Shown: positions 1 through 8,374 of the stretch, piece after piece
How positions within the stretch are numbered: position 1 is the stretch's first letter
Layout of the letters: each line of letters begins with the position of its first letter
NCBI RefSeq assembly: GCF_900129505.1
Contig: NZ_LT670818.1
Span: 3,939,001 to 4,003,000, forward strand
Length of the DNA stretch: 64,000 bases
Reading direction: 5' to 3'
Origin: Bradyrhizobium erythrophlei
GTDB taxonomy: Bacteria > Pseudomonadota > Alphaproteobacteria > Rhizobiales > Xanthobacteraceae
Made by a program: the position numbers and the translations under genes
The notes under the pieces: model-generated
What the model was told of the DNA's origin: nothing
The model's database searches: none
What the model saw: the letters and a program-made list of their open reading frames with translations, nothing else

Positions 1-551
1 AGGTGAAGTGGGTCTGCGATGCCCTGGCGTTGCCCTACGACTGGATCGATGTCGATACGCTGAAGCACGAGACCCGAACTGCGCAATTTCTCAAGCTCAA
101 CAGCGCGGGCCAGGTGCCGGCCGTCGCGTTCGACGACGGCCGCGTGCTGGCGCAGTCCAACGCCATCATCCGCTATCTCGCGCGCGACAGCGATCTCATT
201 CCCAAGGATGCCTTTGCTGCAGCCAAGATGGACGAATGGCTGTTCTGGGAACAATACAGCCACGAGCCCTATCTCGCGGTGTGTCGTTTCCAGATGAAAT
301 ATCTGGGGAAGCCTGCCTCCGATCTCGATCCCGACAAGGTCAAGCGCGGCTACGCGGCGCTGGCGCGGATGGAGCATGAACTCGCCGCGACGCGGTTTCT
401 GGTCGGCGACAGTCTCACGCTCGCCGACGTCTCGCTGCTGGCCTATACGCGGCTTGCGCGTGAGGGCGGCTTTCACCTCGACGGCTACGCCTCGCTGCGG
501 CGCTGGATCGGCGAGGCCGAACGGTCGCTGGGACTGAAGCCGGTCCGCTAG
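1..551 (+). CDS. Glutathione S-transferase, 5' end cut by window edge
   Basis: The reading frame is open to the first base of the window and the visible part begins inside the thioredoxin-like N-terminal domain, so the true start and the first 10-15 residues lie outside. The visible product has the GST layout: an N-terminal part with the glutathione-binding turn (QVPAVAFDDGRVLAQSNAI, with the cis-Pro after V and the Gln-Ser pair), then an all-helical C-terminal domain with the conserved FLVGDSLTLADVSLLAY segment (N-capping box and Asp). It would be a cytosolic enzyme conjugating or reducing with glutathione; the substrate cannot be told. It ends 18 bp before the next gene and may be cotranscribed with it. 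Confidence 0.88.
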   Translation, partial: VKWVCDALALPYDWIDVDTLKHETRTAQFLKLNSAGQVPAVAFDDGRVLAQSNAIIRYLARDSDLIPKDAFAAAKMDEWLFWEQYSHEPYLAVCRFQMKYLGKPASDLDPDKVKRGYAALARMEHELAATRFLVGDSLTLADVSLLAYTRLAREGGFHLDGYASLRRWIGEAERSLGLKPVR

Positions 552-569
552 ACAAATACTGGAATCTTC

Positions 570-1037
570 ATGGTGGCAAATTCCGCTGTTATCATCCGAC
601 GCGCGCACCGCGACGACGTCCGAATCGTCGTCGCGATGCTCGCGGACGATCCGCTCGGCAGCGGGCGCGAACGGATCGAGGATCCGCTGCCGCCGTCCTA
701 TCTCAGGGCATTCGAGGCGGTCGAGAGGGATCCGAACATCCAGCTCGTGGTTGCCGAGCAGGGCGGTGCGGTGGTCGGCTGCCTGCAGCTTTGCATTCTG
801 CCGGGATTGAGTTCGCAGGGCGCCTCGCGCGCCCTGATCGAGGACGTTCGCGTCGCCAGCCATTGCCGCAGCCGAGGCATCGGCGAGCAATTGGTGCAAT
901 GGGCGGTCGCGGAAGCGCGCGCCGGGGAATGCAGGCTGGTCGAACTGCTCACCCACAACACCCGCATCGACGCGCAGCGCTTCTACAAGCGGCTGGGATT
1001 CCAGCCGAGCCATGTCGGCATGACATTGCGGTTCTGA
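570..1037 (+). CDS. GNAT-family N-acetyltransferase
   Basis: This 155-residue single-domain protein has the GNAT fold. The acetyl-CoA pyrophosphate loop is seen as RSRGIG (around residues 104-109), preceded by the strand IEDVRVA, and the C-terminal YKRLGF motif of small GNAT enzymes is present. It should transfer an acetyl group from acetyl-CoA to an amine; the acceptor is unknown. The gene follows the GST gene by 18 bp on the same strand. The start codon is the first ATG after the GST stop, without a strong ribosome binding site. Confidence 0.85.
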   Translation: MVANSAVIIRRAHRDDVRIVVAMLADDPLGSGRERIEDPLPPSYLRAFEAVERDPNIQLVVAEQGGAVVGCLQLCILPGLSSQGASRALIEDVRVASHCRSRGIGEQLVQWAVAEARAGECRLVELLTHNTRIDAQRFYKRLGFQPSHVGMTLRF

Positions 1038-1211
1038 GCGCCGCTCCGCCGCGCGCTTCCGATGATGGTGCGACGGCAAGCTGCCTGAAACCCGCGGGCG
1101 CGCAAACCCGCTGTTAACTCAACAATCTGAACGGCCGCAATATCGCCCCTTTGTAACCACCCTTTGTTCAGACCTTCGCCGCAAGCATGCACCTCGAAGG
1201 TGAGGTGCGGC

Positions 1212-1436
1212 ATGCCGCCAGTTGCAGGTCTGATGATGGGCGGGTTCGCCGCCTTTATCATGGTGACGCTTGTTCGCGCCTTGCGCGACGGCGTCATCTT
1301 CAGCGACGGCATCGGCTACGATATCCACCAGCAGCCGACGAAGTTCGCCTCGACGGCAGCCCTGCACGGCACGGGCGCGTTGCTGTTTGCCTGGCTGGCC
1401 GCGCACGATCTTTATCGTCTCGTTTTGCAGCCCTGA
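1212..1436 (+). CDS. Small two-helix membrane protein, unknown function
   Basis: I do not recognise this 74-residue protein. The ATG chosen has a purine-rich AGGTGAGG just upstream; an in-frame start 48 bp earlier is possible but adds an unlikely stretch. Two hydrophobic segments are seen, near residues 3-23 (glycine- and methionine-rich) and 50-68, separated by a short polar loop with a DGIGYD sequence. It is probably an inner-membrane protein. Codon use is normal for the region, and it stands alone between the GNAT gene and the next small gene. Confidence 0.45.
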   Translation: MPPVAGLMMGGFAAFIMVTLVRALRDGVIFSDGIGYDIHQQPTKFASTAALHGTGALLFAWLAAHDLYRLVLQP

Positions 1437-1589
1437 TTCCCGTGGCCATTGAGCTCGTTGCGATTCCGGTTTCACGGTTCAATTCGGTTAACACGGAATA
1501 AACTACCCAGCCTTCCATAATTTTTTCGGCGGAACCAAACGTGGCATGATGGTGTATCCCGTCGGGCTCGGGCAGCTTGGGGACCGCAC

Positions 1590-1814
1590 ATGAAGATTTA
1601 TTCGATTGTCAGGATCGGCGACGAGTTCGTGGTGCGGGCGGGGGAAAAAAGCGTCTTGAAGGTCGCGAGCCGGCGAAGAGCCGCTCAGCTCGTCACCGAT
1701 GCGGCGGAGTTGCTGGACTCGCTAGGCAGCCCGCAACTGTCGCCGCAAGATCCCGCCGAGCCATCAATCGCCTGTGATCCCGAGATCATACCTGATCCCT
1801 CCGAAGCTTCTTGA
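1590..1814 (+). CDS. Hypothetical 74-residue protein
   Basis: A short protein starting with MKIYSIVRIGDEFVVRAGE, which suggests a small beta-rich N-terminal half, then an Arg-Ala helix and an acidic, proline-rich tail. The start ATG has GGGGA upstream. I do not recognise a named family; it resembles the small uncharacterised proteins seen next to metabolic genes in Bradyrhizobium. It lies 79 bp before serC on the same strand, but the structured leader between them suggests serC has its own control. Confidence 0.5.
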   Translation: MKIYSIVRIGDEFVVRAGEKSVLKVASRRRAAQLVTDAAELLDSLGSPQLSPQDPAEPSIACDPEIIPDPSEAS

Positions 1815-1852
1815 CGATTCCAGTCGATTCCCGTAATCACTGCGGCGGGACA

Positions 1853-1890
1853 CCTCCCCCCAACGGGAGGCTAGCTATCTGGAAGGATAG
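1853..1890 (+). promoter_or_regulatory. Structured 5' leader of serC (serC RNA motif candidate)
   Basis: Two hairpins lie directly before the serC start codon. The first pairs CCTCCC (1853-1858) with GGGAGG (1865-1870). The second pairs CTATC (1875-1879) with GATAG (1886-1890) and holds the likely ribosome binding site GGAAGG in its loop. A conserved cis-acting 'serC' RNA motif is known upstream of serC in alphaproteobacteria (Corbino and colleagues, 2005), close to the start codon. Position and layout fit, but I have not aligned it to the published consensus. Confidence 0.5.
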
Positions 1891-1893
1891 ATC

Positions 1894-3066
1894 ATGACTG
1901 CAGCGAAGCCCGCTTCGCGGCCGAATGTGCCGCATTTTTCCTCCGGCCCCTGTGCCAAGCGCCCCGGCTGGACCCCCCAAAATCTCAAGGACGCCGCGCT
2001 CGGCCGTTCGCATCGCGCGAAAATCGGCAAGGCCAAGCTCAAGCTCGCGATCGAACTGACCCGCGAAGTGCTTGAGGTGCCGGCGGGTTACAAGATCGGC
2101 ATCGTGCCGGCGTCCGATACCGGCGCGGTCGAAATGGCGCTGTGGTCGCTGCTTGGCGTGCGCCCCGTAACCACCATTGCCTGGGAATCCTTCGGCGAAG
2201 GCTGGGTCAGCGATATCGTCAAGGAATTGAAGCTCAAGGACGTCACCAAGCTGCATGCCGGCTATGGCGATATCCCCGATCTCTCCAAGGCCGATCCGGC
2301 CAGCGACATCGTTTTCACCTGGAACGGCACCACCTCCGGCGTGCGCGTTCCCAATGCCGACTGGATCAGCGCGAGCCGCGAAGGCCTCACCATCTGCGAC
2401 GCGACCTCCGCGGCGTTCGCGCAGAAGCTCGACTGGCCCAAGCTCGATGTGGTGACGTTCTCCTGGCAGAAGGCGCTCGGCGGCGAAGCCGCGCACGGCA
2501 TGCTGGTGCTGAGCCCGCGCGCGGTCGAGCGGCTCGAGACCTACAAACCGGCTTGGCCGCTGCCGAAGATCTTCCGCATGACCAAGGGCGGCAAGCTCAA
2601 CGAAGGCATCTTCGAGGGCGAGACCATCAACACGCCGTCGATGCTGTGCGTCGAGGATTATCTCGACGCCTTGAACTGGGCGAAGTCGGTCGGCGGCCTC
2701 AAGGGCCTGATCGCGCGCGCCGACGCCAATGCCAGGGCGCTCGCCGACTGGAAGGCGAAGACGCCGTGGATCGATTTCCTGGCGAAGGATCCGGCGATCC
2801 GGTCCAACACCTCGGTGTGCATGAAGGTCGTCGATCCCGCCATCACTTCGCTCTCCGCCGACGCGCAGGCGGACTTCTCGAAGAAGCTCGTCGCCCTGGT
2901 GGAGAAGGAAGGCGCCGGTTACGATTTCGCGCATTATCGCGATGCGCCGGCGGGCCTGCGCATCTGGTGCGGCGCCACGGTAGAAGCCAGGGACGTCGCG
3001 CTGCTGACGCAGTGGATCGACTGGGCGTTCGCGGAAACCAAGGCGCAGCTTCCGAAGGCGGCGTAA
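1894..3066 (+). CDS. serC: Phosphoserine aminotransferase
   Basis: SerC converts 3-phosphohydroxypyruvate and glutamate to phosphoserine and 2-oxoglutarate, the second step of serine synthesis, and is PLP-dependent and cytosolic. The 390-residue product is the typical alphaproteobacterial form: N-terminal [16 protein letters not shown] substrate loop (about residues 11-26), a phosphate-binding ASDTGA turn (73-78), the TWNGTTSG segment (142-149), the Asp that pairs with the PLP ring nitrogen (CDATSA, Asp169) and the Schiff-base lysine in SWQKALGGE (Lys193). The start ATG sits just after the leader hairpins and their GGAAGG site. serA follows after 259 bp, and the pair should feed serine, glycine and one-carbon supply. 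Confidence 0.96.
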   Translation: MTAAKPASRPNVPHFSSGPCAKRPGWTPQNLKDAALGRSHRAKIGKAKLKLAIELTREVLEVPAGYKIGIVPASDTGAVEMALWSLLGVRPVTTIAWESFGEGWVSDIVKELKLKDVTKLHAGYGDIPDLSKADPASDIVFTWNGTTSGVRVPNADWISASREGLTICDATSAAFAQKLDWPKLDVVTFSWQKALGGEAAHGMLVLSPRAVERLETYKPAWPLPKIFRMTKGGKLNEGIFEGETINTPSMLCVEDYLDALNWAKSVGGLKGLIARADANARALADWKAKTPWIDFLAKDPAIRSNTSVCMKVVDPAITSLSADAQADFSKKLVALVEKEGAGYDFAHYRDAPAGLRIWCGATVEARDVALLTQWIDWAFAETKAQLPKAA

Positions 3067-3080
3067 TTTCTCTTTCCTGA

Positions 3081-3236
3081 CCTCTCCCCGCTTGCGGGGC
3101 GAGGTCGGCGCACCCGGATCGGCGCTCGCGCCGTCCGGGCACAAGCTCCGCGCCGGGTGAGGGGGACTCTCCGCGAGTCCGAGTCTGTCGGTAGAGCCCT
3201 CACTCCAGCCCTCTCCCCGTGAGAACGGGGAGAGGG
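3081..3236. repeat. Palindromic intergenic repeat between serC and serA
   Basis: The serC-serA gap is filled by nested inverted repeats. The first pairs CCTCTCCCCGC with GCGGGGCGAGG (3081-3104, one mismatch). The middle holds CCGG-rich arms, and the last is a perfect 12-bp stem CCCTCTCCCCGT / ACGGGGAGAGGG with a GAGA loop (3209-3236). I recognise the CCTCTCCCCG type as a common palindrome of Bradyrhizobium intergenic DNA. It may also slow or partly terminate transcription between the two genes, since there is no clear U tract after the stem. Confidence 0.75.
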
Positions 3237-3325
3237 AGAAGAGATTGTATCGTTGGCAACCGCCTCTTTGCGAAAGACGGTTCAAGCCACTCATCAACGT
3301 TCTCGTTTCAGGAAAACCCTCTCCC

Positions 3326-4915
3326 ATGACAAAACCCAAGGTTCTCATTTCCGACGCGCTGTCGCCTGCCGCCGTGCAGATCTTCAAGGATCGCGGCATC
3401 GAGGTCGATTTCCAGCCCAATCTCGGCAAGGACAAGGAAAAGCTCGCCGAGATCATCGGCAATTACGACGGGCTGGCGATTCGTTCCGCCACCAAGGCCA
3501 CCGCGAAGATCATCGAGAAGGCGACGCGGCTGAAGGTGATCGGCCGCGCCGGCATCGGCGTCGACAATGTCGAGATCCCGGCGGCCACGGCGAAGGGCAT
3601 CATCGTGATGAATACGCCGTTCGGCAATTCGATCACCACCGCCGAGCACGCCATCACCCTGATGCTGGCGCTGGCGCGAGAGATTCCGCAGGCCGATGCC
3701 TCCACCCAGGCCGGCAAGTGGGAGAAGAACCGCTTCATGGGCGTCGAGATCACCGGCAAGACGCTGGGCGTGATCGGCTGCGGCAATATCGGCTCGATCG
3801 TCGCCGACCGCGCGCTCGGCCTGCGCATGAAGGTGATCGCGTTCGATCCGTTCCTGTCGCCGGAGCGCGCCAAGGACATCGGCGTCGAGAAGGTCGAGCT
3901 TGAAGAGCTTTTCAAGCGCGCCGATTTCATCACGTTGCATACGCCGCTGACGGAGAAGACCAGGAACATCATCGGTGCGGCCGCGCTCGCCAGGATGAAG
4001 AAGGGCGTGCGCATCATCAACTGCGCGCGCGGCGGGCTGGTCGACGAGCAGGCGCTGGTCGATGCGCTCAACTCCAAACATGTCGCGGGCGCGGCGTTCG
4101 ACGTGTTCGTCGAGGAGCCGGCAACTTCGAACGTGCTGTTCGGCCATCCCAACGTCATCTGCACGCCGCATTTGGGCGCAGCCACCACCGAGGCGCAGGA
4201 GAATGTAGCACTTCAGGTCGCCGAGCAGATGTCGGACTATCTGTTGAGCGGCGCGATCTCCAACGCGGTCAACTTCCCCTCGATCACGGCGGAAGAGGCA
4301 CCGAAGCTGAAGCCGTTCATCGAGCTCGCGGAAAAGCTCGGTTCGTTCGCCGGCCAGCTCACCGAGACCGGCATCTCCAAGGTGCAGATCACCTATGAAG
4401 GCCATGTCGCCGAAATGAAGATCAAGGCGATCACCTCGGCGGTGCTGTCGGGCCTGCTGCGGCCAATGCTGGGCGACGTCAACGTGGTCTCCGCGCCGGT
4501 GGTCGCCAAGGAACGCGGCATGGTGGTCGACGAGATCGTGCGCGCGGCGCAGAGCGACTACGAAAGCCTGATCACCGTCACCGTCACCACCGAGCGGCAG
4601 GAGCGCTCGGTGTCGGGCACCGTCTATCACGACGGCAAGCCACGGCTGGTCGATATCAAGGGCATCCGTGTCGATGCCGAGTTCGGCAAGTCAATGATCT
4701 ACGTCACCAATGAGGACAAGCCGGGCTTCATCGGCCACTTCGCCGGCCTGCTCGGCGATGCCAAGATCAACATCGCGACGTTCCATCTCGGCCGCACCAA
4801 ACAGGGCGGCGACGCCATCGCGCTGGTCGAGGTCGACGGTGCGGTGCCGCCGGACGTGCTCGCCAAGGTGCAGGCGCTGCCGCAGGTGAAGCAGGCCAAG
4901 GCGCTGAAATTCTAG
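3326..4915 (+). CDS. serA: D-3-phosphoglycerate dehydrogenase, long ACT form
   Basis: SerA oxidises 3-phosphoglycerate to 3-phosphohydroxypyruvate with NAD, the first committed step of serine synthesis. The 529-residue length is that of the long (type I) form: catalytic and NAD-binding domains, an intervening domain and a C-terminal ACT domain (about 455-529, YVTNEDKPGFIGHFAGLL) that may bind serine for feedback control. The NAD fingerprint GCGNIG is at 151-156, and the catalytic triad fits Arg235 (CARGG), Glu264 and His282 (TPHLGA). I chose the ATG that begins MTKPKVLISDAL because family alignments start there; the frame is open 81 bp further upstream. Confidence 0.96.
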   Translation: MTKPKVLISDALSPAAVQIFKDRGIEVDFQPNLGKDKEKLAEIIGNYDGLAIRSATKATAKIIEKATRLKVIGRAGIGVDNVEIPAATAKGIIVMNTPFGNSITTAEHAITLMLALAREIPQADASTQAGKWEKNRFMGVEITGKTLGVIGCGNIGSIVADRALGLRMKVIAFDPFLSPERAKDIGVEKVELEELFKRADFITLHTPLTEKTRNIIGAAALARMKKGVRIINCARGGLVDEQALVDALNSKHVAGAAFDVFVEEPATSNVLFGHPNVICTPHLGAATTEAQENVALQVAEQMSDYLLSGAISNAVNFPSITAEEAPKLKPFIELAEKLGSFAGQLTETGISKVQITYEGHVAEMKIKAITSAVLSGLLRPMLGDVNVVSAPVVAKERGMVVDEIVRAAQSDYESLITVTVTTERQERSVSGTVYHDGKPRLVDIKGIRVDAEFGKSMIYVTNEDKPGFIGHFAGLLGDAKINIATFHLGRTKQGGDAIALVEVDGAVPPDVLAKVQALPQVKQAKALKF

Positions 4916-4966
4916 AGACGCGGGTGTCTTGAACTCTCCCGCGCCACGGCAATGCCCAAGGCGGCG

Positions 4967-5386
4967 CTATCGACTCGGTTTGGCCTGATCCCTGATATTG
5001 GCTAACACGCCTTCGGTGTTGTCAAAGCAGTCGCCGCCCGGCGATATGGTTTCGATCTGGGCGATCACCGCCTTCAGGCCGGCGCAGGTTTCGACCAATC
5101 GGAGTTGAAGCGCTTCCACCTCGATCAGCTTGTTCCTGAGACCGGCTAGGAGCTTGTCGCGGTCCCACTCCGCCTTTCCCTGCGGCGGCAGGAGATTGCG
5201 GATTTCGTCGAGCGAGAACCCGGATTGCTGGGCGGTGACGATGATCTCCAGGATCTGCCGGGTCTCGCGCGAGTAGCGGCGATAGCCGTTGAGTCCCCTG
5301 TCCGAGCCGATCAGGCCCACCGCCTCATAGTAGCGGATACGCGAGGGCGCCAATCCGGTCTCTTTCGCCAGTTCGCCGATCTTCAT
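4967..5386 (-). CDS. MerR-family transcriptional regulator
   Basis: A 139-residue protein with the MerR N-terminal winged helix-turn-helix (MKIGELAKETGLAPSRIRYYEAVGLI, then GYRRYS) and a dimerising coiled-coil (about 80-120). The C-terminal GGDCFDNTEG contains a single cysteine, so it lacks the two-Cys metal site of CueR/ZntR types; the signal may be an organic or redox compound. It is divergent from the OYE-type oxidoreductase, with the shared region holding a perfect palindrome inside a 19-bp promoter spacer, the classical site for MerR activation by DNA untwisting. Confidence 0.9.
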   Translation of the reverse strand: MKIGELAKETGLAPSRIRYYEAVGLIGSDRGLNGYRRYSRETRQILEIIVTAQQSGFSLDEIRNLLPPQGKAEWDRDKLLAGLRNKLIEVEALQLRLVETCAGLKAVIAQIETISPGGDCFDNTEGVLANIRDQAKPSR

Positions 5387-5433
5387 TTCAGTGTCCCATC
5401 AATGTCCGGGATTTCCTTGGCCTGGATTCTCGC

Positions 5434-5464
5434 TTGACATTAAAGTTAACTTTAACGTTAGAAC
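5434..5464 (+). promoter_or_regulatory. MerR-type promoter and operator
   Basis: A consensus -35 box TTGACA (5434-5439) is followed by exactly 19 bp and then TAGAAC (5459-5464) as -10. The spacer contains the perfect 16-bp palindrome TTAAAGTTAACTTTAA (5440-5455). A long 19-bp spacer with a centred palindrome is the hallmark of promoters switched on by MerR proteins, so this should drive the oxidoreductase gene under control of the divergent regulator. Confidence 0.85.
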
Positions 5465-5490
5465 GGTGCCACCGTCAATCGAGATACATC

Positions 5491-6759
5491 ATGTCCCCGT
5501 TCGAAATACTCGCGCTTCCCAACGGCACCGTCATCCCCAACCGCATCGCCAAGGCGGCGATGGAGGAAAACATGGCCGATGACGCGCACGCGCCGTCCGC
5601 TGCGCTCATCCAACTCTATCGGGCGTGGGCCGACGGCGGCGCCGGCCTGATCCTGACCGGCAATGTCATGATCGACCGCCGCGCCATGACCGGTCCCGGC
5701 GGGGTCGTTCTCGAGGACATCAGCCAGCTCGAGGCATTTCGCAATTGGGCGCGGACTGCGCGGGCAAAGGGCGCGCAGGTCTGGATGCAACTCAATCATC
5801 CCGGCCGGCAGATACGGAAAAACCTCGGCCAGGAAACCTGGGCGCCGTCCGCGGTGCCGCTCGATCTCGGCAAGCATTCGAAATTGTTTGCGACGCCGAA
5901 GGCGATGACCGAGCGCGATATCCACGAGGTGATCGCGCGTTTCGCCAACGCGGCAAGGCTCGGCGAGCAAGCCGGCTTCTCCGGCGTCCAGATCCATGCC
6001 GCGCACGGCTACCTCATCAGTCAGTTCCTGTCGCCGCTCACCAACCGGCGCACCGACCGCTGGGGTGGTCCGCTGGAGAACCGGGCGCGGCTTCTGCTCG
6101 ACACCGTCAAGGCGGTTCGCGCGGCCGTGGCGCCGACTTTCTCCGTCGCGGTCAAACTGAACTCGGCCGATTTCCAGCGCGGCGGCTTCGACACGGCCGA
6201 CGCCAAGCGCGTCGTCGAGATGTTGAACGGGTTGCCGGTCGATCTGGTGGAACTCTCGGGTGGAAGCTATGAAGCGCCGGCGATGCAGGGCAGCGCACGC
6301 GACGGCCGCACCCTGGCGCGGGAAGCCTATTTCCTCGAATTCGCGCGCGACATCGCAGCCATCGCCAGGATGCCGGTGATGGTGACCGGCGGCATTCGCC
6401 GCATCGGTGTCGTGCAACAGGTGCTCGACGGCGGCATCGCCATGGCCGGCATCGGCACCGCGCTCGCCATCAAGCCGGATCTGCCGAATGCCTGGCGCGA
6501 GGGCGAAGACCCGCGACCGGAGATGGCGCCGATCGCATGGAGCAGCAAACCGCTGGCTTCGCTCGCCGCGATGGCGGTCGTGAAATTCCAGTTGAGGCGG
6601 TTGAGCCGGGGCCGCAAGCCGAACCCCGGCGTGTCTCCCTTCAGAGCGCTGCTTCTCGGTCAACTCCGGACAACACTGCTCACCCGCAAGTACCGCCGCT
6701 GGATGGCTTCGTCGGGACCCGCGGCCATGGCCGTGCCGTTGGATCTTCCGGCATCTTGA
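5491..6759 (+). CDS. NADH:flavin oxidoreductase, Old Yellow Enzyme family
   Basis: A 422-residue TIM-barrel FMN enzyme of the OYE/2,4-dienoyl-CoA-reductase barrel type. Visible family signatures include the N-terminal LPNGTVIPNRIAKAAMEENMAD, WMQLNHPGRQ, the substrate-binding IHAAHGYLISQFLSP and the following TNRRTDRWGGPLENRARL. It should reduce activated double bonds in electrophilic compounds using NAD(P)H. I chose the ATG of MSPFEILAL because it lies downstream of the -10 box; an earlier in-frame start would overlap the promoter. Control by the divergent MerR regulator is likely, so the inducer may be the substrate itself. No iron-sulfur domain follows. Confidence 0.9.
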   Translation: MSPFEILALPNGTVIPNRIAKAAMEENMADDAHAPSAALIQLYRAWADGGAGLILTGNVMIDRRAMTGPGGVVLEDISQLEAFRNWARTARAKGAQVWMQLNHPGRQIRKNLGQETWAPSAVPLDLGKHSKLFATPKAMTERDIHEVIARFANAARLGEQAGFSGVQIHAAHGYLISQFLSPLTNRRTDRWGGPLENRARLLLDTVKAVRAAVAPTFSVAVKLNSADFQRGGFDTADAKRVVEMLNGLPVDLVELSGGSYEAPAMQGSARDGRTLAREAYFLEFARDIAAIARMPVMVTGGIRRIGVVQQVLDGGIAMAGIGTALAIKPDLPNAWREGEDPRPEMAPIAWSSKPLASLAAMAVVKFQLRRLSRGRKPNPGVSPFRALLLGQLRTTLLTRKYRRWMASSGPAAMAVPLDLPAS

Positions 6760-6840
6760 GGACCAGGCGAGCATGATGTGAAATGGATACCGGCCTCCTC
6801 GAAAGTCGTGGAGGCCCCGTGTCCGGCTTCGCTTCGGCGC

Positions 6841-7299
6841 CTATTTGTTGTTCGGCTCCATTTTGCGTTCGGGCAGCGTGAGGCTCACGGTCTCGCTGGT
6901 AATCACCCGATGCGTGGGGTCGGCGAGTTCGAACAGCACCTTGTGCGGGCCGGGCGTCAGCCCGACCACGATCACCGTCTCGCCGCTGGCGTCGACGAAG
7001 TGCCAGGGTGCGTCGTCGACGGTGATATGGAGATGGCCGATGCGCGGCGACACGTCGAGGGCGCCCTTGCCGAACACCGGCACCACGCGCAAATTCTCGG
7101 TCCGGTACTGGATGAAGACGAGGCCCTGGGCGAGTTGTTCGGCAAGCGGCGGATCGACGATCAGTTTCGCCGGAGGCTCGTTTTCGATCGCCACCAGCGG
7201 CGAGGGGCCGCGGATGTCCCTCGCGCTTTGCGCAAAGGCGCTCGCAGAGAACACCGTGCCGGCGGCCATCGCCGCCAGCATGCTGACTGTGGGGTGCAT
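6841..7299 (-). CDS. Exported DUF6130-like protein
   Basis: A 152-residue protein with a clear Sec signal peptide (residues 1 to about 24, cleavage after SAFAQ). The mature part is a single beta-sandwich-like domain with HLHITVDDAPWHFVDASGETVIVVGLTPGPHKVLFELADPTHR, which I associate with the DUF6130 family of periplasmic proteins of unknown function. It is the last of three minus-strand genes that all encode exported proteins; 26 bp separates it from the hydrolase gene. The His-x-His and the trailing His suggest possible metal or ligand binding, which is only inference. Confidence 0.7.
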   Translation of the reverse strand: MHPTVSMLAAMAAGTVFSASAFAQSARDIRGPSPLVAIENEPPAKLIVDPPLAEQLAQGLVFIQYRTENLRVVPVFGKGALDVSPRIGHLHITVDDAPWHFVDASGETVIVVGLTPGPHKVLFELADPTHRVITSETVSLTLPERKMEPNNK

Positions 7300-7325
7300 G
7301 ATGATCCCTCCGATTGGGGCGCGGT

Positions 7326-8327
7326 CTACGCGACCTTGCGCCCGAGGAAGTCGCGGATAATCGGCACCATTTCGTCGAACCTGTCCTCAAGCGCGAAATG
7401 GCCGGTGTCGATGAGATGAAATTCGACTTTCGGCAGATCGCGCTTGTACGGATGCGCGCCGTCGGCAGGAAAAATGTAGTCGTTTTTGCCCCATACGATC
7501 AGCGTCGGCGGCTGGTGTTTACGGAAATACGCCTGCACCGCGGGATACAGCGGCAGGTTGGTGCGATAGTCGTAGAACAGATCCATCTGGATTTCGCTAT
7601 TGCCCGGCCGGTCGAGCAGGGCCTGGTCTTGCACCCAATTGTCTGGCGCAATCCGGCTCACATCAGACATGCCATCCGTGTACTGGAATTTCGTTGTCTC
7701 CGGCGTGACCAGTTTCATCAATGCCTGACGGCTTGCGTCCGATCCGTCGGCCCAGTATTTCTTGATCGGATTCCAGAACTCCTTCAACCCCTCGTCATAG
7801 GCGTTGCCGTTCTGCACGATCAGGCCGGTGATGCGTTCGGGATGTTTCAACGCCAGTCGCCAGCCTACCGGCGCGCCGTAGTCCATAACGTACATCGCGT
7901 AGCGCGCGACGCCGAGTTGATCGAGCAGGCCGTCGACCAGTTCGCCGAAGCGGTCGAAGGTATAGGCGAATTTCGTGCGATCCGGCATGTCGCTCTGCCC
8001 GTAGCCGGGATAATCCGGCGCGATCACGTGGTAACGATCCGCCAGCGCAGGGATCAGGTTGCGGAACATGTGCGACGAGGTCGGAAAGCCATGAAGCAAG
8101 AGGACTGTGGGCGCGTCCTTCGGTCCGGCCTCGCGGTAGAAGATCTTGATTCCGTCGACCGTCTTTGTCCGATGGTACGTGACGGGATAGGCCGCGGCCT
8201 GTGGGGTGCGCTCGGGTTTCGCTGATGCGGCACGCGGCCATGCGACGGCCGCCAGCCCGGAAAGTCCGAGTACGAGCCGCCGTCGATCGAGTGTCGGGGG
8301 CCTGTCCGCAAGCTCAGTGACTTTCAT
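7326..8327 (-). CDS. Exported alpha/beta hydrolase, epoxide hydrolase / dehalogenase type
   Basis: A 333-residue enzyme with an N-terminal twin-arginine signal ([18 protein letters not shown]). The alpha/beta-hydrolase core shows the oxyanion HGFP motif, then the nucleophile elbow VMDYGAPVG in which the nucleophile is Asp, as in epoxide hydrolases and haloalkane dehalogenases rather than Ser as in esterases. The acid is likely the Asp of WGKNDYIF and the base the His of DTGHFALED. The start ATG was chosen because GGAGG lies 6 bp upstream. It sits between the metallo-beta-lactamase-fold and DUF6130-like genes, so the three may act together on one compound in the periplasm. Confidence 0.87.
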   Translation of the reverse strand: MKVTELADRPPTLDRRRLVLGLSGLAAVAWPRAASAKPERTPQAAAYPVTYHRTKTVDGIKIFYREAGPKDAPTVLLLHGFPTSSHMFRNLIPALADRYHVIAPDYPGYGQSDMPDRTKFAYTFDRFGELVDGLLDQLGVARYAMYVMDYGAPVGWRLALKHPERITGLIVQNGNAYDEGLKEFWNPIKKYWADGSDASRQALMKLVTPETTKFQYTDGMSDVSRIAPDNWVQDQALLDRPGNSEIQMDLFYDYRTNLPLYPAVQAYFRKHQPPTLIVWGKNDYIFPADGAHPYKRDLPKVEFHLIDTGHFALEDRFDEMVPIIRDFLGRKVA

Positions 8328-8374
8328 TTCAACCTCCATGTTAAAAACAGTCGGTGAAGCGGTGGGGGCCGCGG

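Noticed and set aside
1837..3462. 541-codon open frame on the minus strand across serC
   Set aside because: It is antisense to a clear serC and its product is rich in Arg, His and Gly without any known domain. This is a shadow caused by high GC at third positions.
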